Shown: positions 43,986 to 52,200 of the stretch, one piece after another
Numbering within the stretch: position 1 is the first letter of the stretch
How the letters are laid out: each line of letters begins with the position of its first letter
From: Mucilaginibacter flavus
GTDB lineage: Bacteria > Bacteroidota > Bacteroidia > Sphingobacteriales > Sphingobacteriaceae
DNA: 64,000 bases
Assembly (NCBI RefSeq): GCF_030409315.1
Contig: NZ_JAUFPS010000096.1
Location: forward strand, 62,001-126,000
Direction: 5' to 3'
The notes under the pieces: model-generated
The model's input: only the letters and a program-made list of their open reading frames with translations
Database searches by the model: none
Told to the model about the DNA's origin: nothing
Program-made: the position numbers and the translations under genes

Positions 43986-44010
43986 AAACAGTGTTAGTGT
44001 AACACTGTTT
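43986..44010. promoter_or_regulatory. 25-bp perfect palindrome (operator-like)
   Basis: Arms AAACAGTGTTA and TAACACTGTTT (11 bp each) surround GTG. No T run follows, so an operator is more likely than a terminator. It lies in the 476-bp gap (43821-44296) between the two small membrane-protein genes; the rest of that gap is AT-rich with no ORF that I can support. Confidence 0.5.
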
Positions 44011-44242
44011 CAAATCACCTGTTTTTAGCTATAAAACGTCATAAAAGCGCATTTTTTATTCGTTCGATCTCAATGCTTACACTTACATCTTTTCATAGTC
44101 AAAAAATATTGTCATAACTGTTTTGGTCGTATAAGTTACGATAGCCAAATAAATCTAATAGCCAGGCAAATAATTATTATCTCCACCAGTCTTATTATTG
44201 ACTTTTAGTCTTAATTGGTTAGATATTTATTTTTCAAAATAC

Positions 44243-44274
44243 TTGACACATTTGTATCATTCCTGTTACATTTA
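44243..44274 (+). promoter_or_regulatory. Promoter candidate of the 33-residue protein gene
   Basis: TTG (44243-44245), a 21-nt spacer and TACATTTA (44267-44274, one mismatch to TAnnTTTG) precede the ATG at 44297 by 22 nt. Confidence 0.5.
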
Positions 44275-44296
44275 TAAAAAATATAAACCCAAAGAT

Positions 44297-44398
44297 ATGC
44301 CAGAGCACATTTTTATGATTTACCTCTTAGTAGCCTGTACTGTTGTAGGTATCCTCGTTAACTCAAATATTAAGCAACGACTTAATAAAAGGAGTTAG
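44297..44398 (+). CDS. Small membrane protein, 33 residues
   Basis: The ATG at 44297 (MPEHIFMIYLLVACTVVGI) is preferred over the upstream frame from 44198, because the extension overlaps a promoter candidate and is AT-rich. One membrane segment (about 5-22) is followed by a short basic tail (KQRLNKRS). A terminator hairpin lies downstream at 44454. Function unknown. It may form a pair with the other small membrane gene 480 bp away, but they do not resemble each other. Confidence 0.6.
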   Translation: MPEHIFMIYLLVACTVVGILVNSNIKQRLNKRS

Positions 44399-44453
44399 GC
44401 TATTGTTAATTACAAGATTAAATATCCCTAATTAATAGCCCTGCAAAATCATG

Positions 44454-44484
44454 CGCTCATTGTTACTACAATGGGCGTTTGTTG
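44454..44484 (+). terminator. Terminator of the 33-residue protein gene
   Basis: The stem CGCTCATTGT (44454-44463) / ACAATGGGCG (44468-44477) has one T-G pair and is followed by TTTGTTGTTTT. Confidence 0.82.
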
Positions 44485-44716
44485 TTTTCTACGATTCCTG
44501 ATCTTGAAATTTCATAAATTAAAACTCCATATAGCAGCCATAACAAATTGCATAACAATGTAAATTAACCATAAGTTAAGTTTAAAGAAGATTGATTTAC
44601 AATATTCGTAATCCTCAAAAAACGAATAACCACAACTATACAAGTACCTCAATTACTTCAAAGTATAATTTACCCTCTCCTGACCCGCGCACGTATTAAC
44701 ATCAAACGTAAAACCG
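44485..44716. other. AT-rich region upstream of mnmA
   Basis: The gap from the small gene to mnmA (44399-44732) is 334 bp. It holds the terminator at 44454 and the -7 box at 44717. The remainder is AT-rich with no ORF or repeat that I can support. Confidence 0.35.
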
Positions 44717-44724
44717 TATCTTTG
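44717..44724 (+). promoter_or_regulatory. -7 box of mnmA promoter
   Basis: TATCTTTG is a perfect match, ending 8 nt before the mnmA ATG; a nearly leaderless transcript is predicted. Confidence 0.7.
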
Positions 44725-44732
44725 CGCCCATT

Positions 44733-45821
44733 ATGAGTAAGCATGGCAGAATCTTAGTGGCAATGAGTGGTGGTGTTGATAGTTCGGTGGCAGCAGTGAT
44801 GTTGCATGAGCAGGGCTATGAAGTTATTGGCCTTACCATGAAAACCTGGGACTATGCCTCAAGCGGTGGTAGTTCAAAAGAAACCGGCTGTTGCAGCCTG
44901 GATAGTATCAATGATGCCCGCGCGCTTGCTGTAGGTTATGGCTTTCCACATTATATATTAGATATCCGCAACGAGTTTGGCGATTTTGTAATAGATAACT
45001 TTGTTGACGAATACCTGGCTGGCCGTACCCCTAACCCATGTGTTTTATGCAACACCCATATTAAATGGGAAGCGTTATTAAAACGCGCCGATAAGCTGGA
45101 TTGCGAATTTATCGCAACAGGACATTATGCCAATATCCGTTTACAGGATAGTGGCCGATACGTAATATCAAAAGGTAAAGACGAAAATAAAGATCAATCA
45201 TACGTGCTTTGGGGCGTTTCTCAACAAAACCTGGCCCGTACCAAATTTCCTTTAGGCAGTTTTTCGAAACCCGAGATCAGGCAAATGGCCTTGGATATGG
45301 GCCAGATTGAACTTGCCGGCAAAAGCGAAAGCTATGAGATTTGCTTTGTGCCGGATAACGACTACAGATCGTTTCTAAGACACAAAGTTGAAGATTTGGA
45401 AGAACGTGTAGCCGGAGGCAACTTTGTGCTTACAGATGGCAAAATAGTAGGCAAACACCAGGGATATCCGTTCTACACCATTGGGCAGCGTAAGGGATTA
45501 GGTATTGCATTGGGCCAGCCCATGTTTGTCACCAAAATTGATCCCGTAACTAATACCGTTGTTTTAGGTACTGCCGAAGAACTGGAACGCAAACAGGCTT
45601 GGGTTAAAAACCTTAACCTGGTTAAATACGCCAGTATCCCTGAGCCGATTGAAGCCATTACCAAAATCCGTTATAAAGATGCCGGTGCAACAAGCAGCAT
45701 TATACAAATGGGCGAGCATATGAAAGTTGATTTTCATCATAACGTATCGGGCATAGCCCCGGGCCAGTCGGCAGTTTTCTACGAAGGCAACGACTTGTTA
45801 GGTGGTGGCTTCCTGATGTAG
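44733..45821 (+). CDS. mnmA: tRNA-specific 2-thiouridylase
   Basis: The gene encodes 362 residues. The PP-loop AMSGGVDSSVAAVML is at the N-terminus. The first catalytic Cys is in RTPNPCVLCN (Cys103) and the second in SESYEICFVPD (about residue 210). MnmA adds sulfur to U34 of Glu, Gln and Lys tRNAs, taking it from a cysteine-derived persulfide. The gene is single, with a word-type repeat region behind it. Confidence 0.96.
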   Translation: MSKHGRILVAMSGGVDSSVAAVMLHEQGYEVIGLTMKTWDYASSGGSSKETGCCSLDSINDARALAVGYGFPHYILDIRNEFGDFVIDNFVDEYLAGRTPNPCVLCNTHIKWEALLKRADKLDCEFIATGHYANIRLQDSGRYVISKGKDENKDQSYVLWGVSQQNLARTKFPLGSFSKPEIRQMALDMGQIELAGKSESYEICFVPDNDYRSFLRHKVEDLEERVAGGNFVLTDGKIVGKHQGYPFYTIGQRKGLGIALGQPMFVTKIDPVTNTVVLGTAEELERKQAWVKNLNLVKYASIPEPIEAITKIRYKDAGATSSIIQMGEHMKVDFHHNVSGIAPGQSAVFYEGNDLLGGGFLM

Positions 45822-46080
45822 TTTTCCTCGTTGTTGGAAGGTTGTAACGTTGAAATGTTGTAATGTTAGCTTTGCAAATGTAGTTAATTGTTGTTCGAGG
45901 GTTTTAATGTTGAGATGTTACCTTTGCAGGTATTATGTTATATTAATCATTTCATCCAAATTTTAAAACCTTAAACATTCTAATATTTCAACTTTATAGC
46001 CTTCCGGTATTCCAACTTCTCAACATACAAACCTTACAACTTTTCAACTTTACAACATTCAAACCTCCTAACTTTCTAAC
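45822..46080. repeat. Long word-type repeat region between mnmA and topA
   Basis: The left part holds GTTGGAAGGTTGTAACGTTG and AATGTTGTAATGTT words. The right part (from about 45960) holds mirrored words such as TTCAACTTT, TTCCAACTT, CTTACAACTT and TTACAACATTC. The words are the same type as in 48552-48635, behind topA, so topA is bracketed by related elements. Confidence 0.7.
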
Positions 46081-46098
46081 ATCTTTAGCAAAAACAAA

Positions 46099-46129
46099 TT
46101 GGTGTTTCGGGTACTTTATGTTTTATTTG
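46099..46129 (+). promoter_or_regulatory. Promoter candidate of topA
   Basis: TTG (46099-46101), a 20-nt spacer and TTTATTTG (46122-46129, one mismatch) lie 18 nt before the topA ATG. Confidence 0.6.
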
Positions 46130-46147
46130 CAAAAAATAACTGCTTAA

Positions 46148-48547
46148 ATGGCTAAAAACTTACTGATAGTTGAATCTCCGGCGAAAGCCAAAACCATCGA
46201 GGGCTACCTTGGTAGTGACTTTGTTGTAAAGTCGAGCTACGGCCATATCCGCGATTTGGTAAAGTCTGAAGATGCGATAGACATAGGTAACAACTTCGCT
46301 CAAAAATATGAGGTACCTGCCGATAAAAAGCAGGTAGTAAGCGAGTTGAAGAAATTAGCTAAAGAAGCCGAAATGGTTTGGCTGGCATCGGACGAGGACC
46401 GCGAGGGAGAAGCCATATCATGGCATTTATATGAAACTTTAGGTTTAAAAGACCTAACCACCAAACGTATCGTTTTCCACGAGATCACCAAGCCTGCTAT
46501 ATTAAAGGCTATTGACACCCCCCGCAAAATTGATTACAACCTGGTAAACGCCCAGCAGGCGCGCCGTGTTTTGGATAGATTGGTAGGTTTTGAACTTTCT
46601 CCTGTGTTATGGAAAAAGGTTAAACCATCATTATCTGCCGGTAGAGTACAATCTGTAGCGGTAAGACTTATTGTTGACAGGGAACGCGAGGTAAATAAAT
46701 TTACCGCCGAGGCCGCTTTTAAAATAGTGGCCATATTTGGTAAAGGTAGAGAGGCCTTTAAAGCCGAGCTTGCCGAGCGTTTTGACAAGCAGGAAGATGC
46801 GGAGAAGTTTTTGCAGGATTGTATAGGTGCCGATTTTGATGTACGTTCGTTAGAAACCAAACCGGCCAAACGTTCGCCAGCCGCTCCTTTCACCACATCA
46901 ACCCTGCAGCAGGAAGCCAGCCGTAAGCTGGGTTACTCTGTCGCCCGCACCATGCAGGTGGCGCAAAGGTTATATGAATCCGGACACATCACCTATATGC
47001 GTACCGATTCGGTAAACTTATCAGATACCGCCTTAAATGGAGCGCAGCAAGAAATAGTATCAGCCTATGGCGATAAATATCATCAGCTAAGAAAATATAA
47101 AACAAAAAATGCAAGTGCCCAGGAAGCTCACGAAGCTATCAGGCCAACGTATTTTAATAACCATACCATCAACGGCGAATCAAACGAAAAGCGTTTGTAT
47201 GAACTGATCTGGAAACGCGCCATCGCGTCGCAAATGAGCGAAGCACAGTTTGAGAAAACTACCGCAAAGATCAGTATCTCAACACGTAAAGATGAGTTGA
47301 CTGCCAATGGTGAAGTAATGAAATTTGATGGTTTCCTTAAAGTTTACCTGGAATCACAGGACGATGAGGACGAACCACAAGCCGACGGCGAAAACGCTAT
47401 GCTGCCGCCTTTAACCCGCGGACAACGTTTGGCTTTACAGGAAATGTCGGCAACGGAGCGCTATTCTCGCCCGCCCGCGCGTTATACCGAGGCAAGCCTG
47501 GTAAAAAAATTAGAGGAATTAGGTATCGGTCGCCCGTCTACCTACGCACCTACCATCTCTACTATTCAAAACCGTGGTTATGTAGTTAAGGAAGAGCGCG
47601 AAGGCAAGCAACGCAACTTTAGGGTATTAACCTTAAAGGCCGGTCAGATCACCAAAGAACAAAAAACCGAAAACACCGGTGCCGAGCGTGGTAAGCTATT
47701 CCCTACCGATATTGGCGCGGTGGTAAATGATTTCCTGGTTCAGTATTTTACTGATATTGTTGATTTCAATTTCACTGCCAGCGTTGAAAAACAATTTGAT
47801 GAGATAGCACAGGGCATGAAAGAGTGGACAGCCATGCTGCACGACTTTTACAACCCTTTCCATAAAGAAGTTCAAAATACCATAGAAACCGCTGATAAAG
47901 CTACCGGCGAACGTGAATTAGGCGTTCATCCCGAAAGCGGCAAAAAAGTATCGGTACGTATTGGCCGTTATGGCCCGTTTGTACAGGTAGGCGAAAGCGC
48001 TACCGACGATGATAAAGAAAATAAACCAGCTTATGCCAGTTTACGTGCCGGCCAAAGTATTGAAACCATTTCGCTTGAAGACGCACTTGAACTGTTCAAG
48101 CTGCCAAAAGTAGTTGGTGAATATGAAGGCAAGGTAATGAAGGTGGCTATCGGTCGTTTTGGCCCTTATATTAGTCATAACAGCGCGTTTGTATCTTTAC
48201 CAAAAGATATTGATCCGCATGATGTAACGGAGGCGCAGGCTATTGAGTTAATTGAGGCCAAGCGTAAAAAAGATGCCGAAAAATTGATCAAGTCTTTCGA
48301 CGAAGACCCGGATGTAAAAGTTTTAAACGGCCGCTGGGGTCCGTATATTGAGTTTGGCAAGTTAAACGTTAAAATCCCTAAGGATAAAGACCCGCAAACG
48401 CTTACTTATGAGGATTGCAAGGCCTTAGCCGATGCCATGCCGAAAGATGCGAAGAAAGGTCGTTTTGGTAAAACCGTGGTAGCAGCCGCCAAACCTGCTG
48501 CAAAAAAAGCGCCGGCCAAGAAAAAGGCTCCGGCTAAGAAGAAGTAA
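46148..48547 (+). CDS. topA: DNA topoisomerase I (type IA)
   Basis: The gene encodes 799 residues. The Toprim domain is at the N-terminus (LIVESPAKAKTIEGYLG; DEDREGEAISWHL). The active-site Tyr is in HITYMRTDSVNLS. No Cys4 zinc fingers are seen. Instead there are C-terminal repeats of the form VRIGRYGPFVQVG, VAIGRFGPYISH and LNGRWGPYIEFG. The extreme C-terminus is a Lys/Ala/Pro tail (KKAPAKKKAPAKKK). It relaxes negative supercoils. Word-type repeats flank the gene on both sides. Confidence 0.97.
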   Translation: MAKNLLIVESPAKAKTIEGYLGSDFVVKSSYGHIRDLVKSEDAIDIGNNFAQKYEVPADKKQVVSELKKLAKEAEMVWLASDEDREGEAISWHLYETLGLKDLTTKRIVFHEITKPAILKAIDTPRKIDYNLVNAQQARRVLDRLVGFELSPVLWKKVKPSLSAGRVQSVAVRLIVDREREVNKFTAEAAFKIVAIFGKGREAFKAELAERFDKQEDAEKFLQDCIGADFDVRSLETKPAKRSPAAPFTTSTLQQEASRKLGYSVARTMQVAQRLYESGHITYMRTDSVNLSDTALNGAQQEIVSAYGDKYHQLRKYKTKNASAQEAHEAIRPTYFNNHTINGESNEKRLYELIWKRAIASQMSEAQFEKTTAKISISTRKDELTANGEVMKFDGFLKVYLESQDDEDEPQADGENAMLPPLTRGQRLALQEMSATERYSRPPARYTEASLVKKLEELGIGRPSTYAPTISTIQNRGYVVKEEREGKQRNFRVLTLKAGQITKEQKTENTGAERGKLFPTDIGAVVNDFLVQYFTDIVDFNFTASVEKQFDEIAQGMKEWTAMLHDFYNPFHKEVQNTIETADKATGERELGVHPESGKKVSVRIGRYGPFVQVGESATDDDKENKPAYASLRAGQSIETISLEDALELFKLPKVVGEYEGKVMKVAIGRFGPYISHNSAFVSLPKDIDPHDVTEAQAIELIEAKRKKDAEKLIKSFDEDPDVKVLNGRWGPYIEFGKLNVKIPKDKDPQTLTYEDCKALADAMPKDAKKGRFGKTVVAAAKPAAKKAPAKKKAPAKKK

Positions 48548-48551
48548 TGTT

Positions 48552-48635
48552 GTTGGAATGTTGTAAGGTTGAAATGTTTTAAAGTTGTTGTTAATCGGAC
48601 TGCCAAACAACATTTCAACCTTACAACATTCCAAC
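48552..48635. repeat. Perfect 27-bp inverted repeat behind topA
   Basis: Bases 48552-48578 and 48609-48635 are exact complements, built from GTTGGAATG, TTGTAAGG and TTGAAATG words, with a 30-nt spacer. It starts 5 bp after the topA stop. Confidence 0.85.
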
Positions 48636-48649
48636 TTTATAACAAAAAA

Positions 48650-49054
48650 ATGATCAAAGACCTCCCCGATAATACCGTACAGGACATAGCCATTGCAGTT
48701 GCTTTGGAGCGTGAAAGTGTTGAGAGTAAAATCTGGTACGTATATCTTATCAATCTCAAAGATGAGCCTATTGAAAACGTACTAATCACTTCAAAAGGTT
48801 ACGGCGAAAAAAATGGCGAGCAGGTAAAAACCTCAGTTTTAAGGCACATGATCCCGGTTGTTGATGGCAAAAACTACAAATTGATAGAGCCGATTGATGA
48901 GCAAACTTTCGGTCTTAATAACGAGTACTGGCTTAGTTATTATATCGGTACCAATATTTATGATAAAAAGTTCATTTTCCTGCCCGAAAGTATCGTCGAG
49001 ATGAATTTTATAAAGCTGCCGGTACTCAATAAGCCCGGCGTAATGATATTGTGA
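48650..49054 (+). CDS. Conserved hypothetical protein, 134 residues
   Basis: ATG 48650 (MIKDLPDNTVQDIAIAVALE) is preferred over the upstream frame from 48569, which runs through the inverted repeat. The protein is soluble and acidic, with an apparent beta-rich core (IWYVYLINLKDEPIENVLIT, then LNNEYWLSYYIG). I recall similar proteins as unnamed conserved Bacteroidota proteins; I see no catalytic motif. It is separated from topA only by the repeat and may share its transcript. Confidence 0.72.
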   Translation: MIKDLPDNTVQDIAIAVALERESVESKIWYVYLINLKDEPIENVLITSKGYGEKNGEQVKTSVLRHMIPVVDGKNYKLIEPIDEQTFGLNNEYWLSYYIGTNIYDKKFIFLPESIVEMNFIKLPVLNKPGVMIL

Positions 49055-49162
49055 TGGTTTGGTTAGTAGTTGATTGAGTTGGAGTAAGTTTCAGTGAATC
49101 AGTTTTTTTAGGCAATTTATTTTCAAATTAATAAAACAAAGTATCTGGCGATTGCATTGCGC

Positions 49163-49200
49163 CCTAATCAACCTAATCAACCTAATCAACCTAATCAACC
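49163..49200 (+). repeat. Tandem repeat (CCTAATCAAC)x4
   Basis: Nearly four exact copies of a 10-bp unit. Words of opposite sense (GTTGATTGAGTTGGAG) lie at about 49067-49085, so this is the expanded arm of another word-type quasi-palindrome in the 225-bp gap before the alpha-2-macroglobulin gene. Confidence 0.85.
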
Positions 49201-49279
49201 ACTCACCACATAAAATATTCCCAAACTATTATTTGTTGTTATAAATTTTATACATTCATGAAATAAATAAACCTATTTC

Positions 49280-52200
49280 ATGGAGAACGGATATACCAGG
49301 TTCCGCAAGCGTAAAAGCTTAATTACATTCGGTTCTGCGCTCGCGGTGCTGTTAGTTATAGCTTACCTTATTGTAAATGCCAATAAAAAAATCATTGTTG
49401 ATCCAGCCTTTAGCAAATACATTGAATCATATACTACCGGTGTAATTTCAAAGGAAAGTACCATCAGGATAAGGCTGGCCAATACCGTTCAGGTTACGCA
49501 TCAGCAAAATGAAGAGGTTGATAACGATCTTATTGATTTTTCGCCGTCGATAAAAGGCAAAGCTTATTGGGTTGACGCACGCACTATCGAATTTAAACCC
49601 ACTAAAAAACTCGATCCAGAGAAAACCTATATTGCCGATTTTAAACTGGGTAAACTGATCGATGTCCCCTCAAAATTTAATCGTTTCCGCTTTAATTTTG
49701 AAGTTGTTAAACCCGATTTTAATGTAACCCTTAATGGTTTGCAAACAGCCACCAGTACATCAACAGATGAAATGAAGCTGGAGGGCAATATCCAAACCGC
49801 CGATGTTGAAGATCCGGCACTGGTCGAAAAAATAATCACCATTAATTACCTTACTCCCGTAAAAATTTCCTGGGTACACACCGGCCAAACCCATACCTTT
49901 AAAGTTACCGGCTTAAAGCGTCAATCGGGCGAAGTAGCGCCACTTACCGTTAACTGGGACGGCAGCAGTTTGGATATCGATAAAAAAGGCGATCAAAAGT
50001 TTGAGGTGCCCGCTATAGGCGATTTTAAGGTGCTTAACATACGCGCTATTCAGGATAACGACCAATATGTGCAGATCCAGTTTTCTGACGCCATTATGGT
50101 TGGCCAGGAATTAAACGGCCTTATTGGTATCGGTAACATAGCCGATGCCGCCTATACTATTGATGGCAGTGTAGTAAAGGTATATGCGCCCGAACGCCTT
50201 GAAGGCAACTACAGCGTATTTGTAAACGAAGGGGTTGAAAACATATCGCACAAAAAGATCACCAAAACCTATACCGCTAATGTTTTCTTTGAGAACAGGT
50301 TACCTAACGTCACCATCCCCGGCAAAGGCGTAATTCTTCCAGATTCTGGCAAGTTGATGATGCCATTTGAAGCCGTTAACCTTAAAGCGGTTGATGTAAG
50401 TATCATTAAGATTTATGAAAGCAATGTGCCGCAGTATTTTCAAAACAATGATTTTAACGGCGGCCAGGAATTAAGGCAGGTGGGCAAGCCCATAGTGCAA
50501 AAAACAATAAGGCTTGACGCTGATAAAGGGATAAACCTGCATAAAAAGAACCGCTTTATGCTCGATCTGGATCAGATGATCCGTACCGAACCGGGTGCTA
50601 TTTACCGGGTGATCATCGGTTTCAGGCAAGAATACTCGTTATATAATTGCAGTCTTGGCGGCTCTGGCAAAAAAGGCGACGGCGACGATGAATATGAGGG
50701 TGGCGAACAATACAGCGATAACGCCGGTAAAGTAAGCGATGAAGATGACGACTTTTGGAGCAGGTACGATAACTTTTATCCCGAAGGTTACAGCTGGCAG
50801 GATAAGGATAACGCCTGCACCCCATCCTACTATACCAAAACACGCTGGGCCATCCGCAATATTATCGCGTCGAACATTGGTTTGATAGCTAAACGTGGCA
50901 ATGATAATAATATGTTGGTTGCGGTAACCGATATCATGAGCGCCAAACCAATGGATGGTGTGGAGTTGCAGTTACTGGATTACCAAAAACAGATCATTTT
51001 TAAAACAACTTCAGGATCGGATGGGTTGGCCAATTTTTCGCTGAAAAGAAAGCCTTACCTGTTGGTGGCCAAAAAAGGTAGCCAGCGCGGTTATTTGAAA
51101 TTAGATGACGGCAATTCGCTTCCCCTCTCCCGTTTCAATGTAAGCGGCGAAGAAATTCAGGGCGGCTTAAAGGGCTTCCTTTATGGCGAACGCGGCGTTT
51201 GGCGGCCCGGCGATAGCATTTACATGACCTTTATGCTGGAGGATAAACTCAAAACCCTTCCGGCAGACCACCCCGTTGAGTTTGAATTGAAAGACCCCAA
51301 CGACAAGTTATATAAACGCATCACTCAAACAAAATCTGTTGATGGTTTCTACAGTTTTCATACCGCTACCGAAACCTCATCACCTACCGGTAACTGGACA
51401 GCCAAAGTAAAAGTGGGCGGCGCCAGCTTTGAAAAGAAAATTAAGGTTGAAACCATCATGCCAAACCGCCTTAAACTGAGTTTGACCTTTGGTGGCGCAA
51501 ATGAACTAACCAAGGGCAATAACGCCAACGGTAAACTTAGCGCGCAATGGTTATTTGGCGGGGCAGCTCAAAATTTAAAGGCTAAGGTGGATGCTTTCCT
51601 GTCGCCACAGGCAACCAGCTTTAAAAACTATAAAGATTATGTTTTTGACGATCCTACCCTGGCTTTCAATACCCAAACACAAACTGTATTTGACGGTAAG
51701 CTAAGCGCCGAGGGCAATGCCGACGTGGATGCCAATATAAATGTAGAAAAACAGGCTCCCGGCCAGTTACGCGCCAATTTCCTGGTAAAGGTGTTTGAAC
51801 CGGGCGGCAATTTCAGCATTCAACAGGTTAGCATGCCTTACAATGTTTACCCGGGTTATGTGGGCATTAAAACACCAACCGGCAGCGAACTATCGGGTAT
51901 GTTGGTTACCGATAAGGATCACCAGATTGATATTGCCGATGTAGATGTAAACGGTAACGCACTTGCCGGTACCCGCAATGTTGAACTGGAACTTTACAAA
52001 GTACAATGGCGCTGGTGGTGGGATCAAACCGGCGATGAAACCAGCAATTTTACACAGGATAAATATAACAAGCTCATTAAAACGGCGAGTGTACAATTGG
52101 TAAACGGTCGTGGTAAATGGAACCTGCGTATCCCTAAAGCCGATTGGGGCCGCTACCTCATCAAGGTTAAAGACGAACAAACCGGCCACTCAACCGGTAA

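Noticed and set aside
44198-44296. Upstream extension of the 33-residue membrane protein
   Set aside because: It overlaps a TTG-N21-TACATTTA promoter candidate, and the segment is AT-rich and Tyr/Lys-rich.
49163-49200. Possible CRISPR array
   Set aside because: The 10-bp units are directly adjacent with no spacers and no cas genes are in the window.
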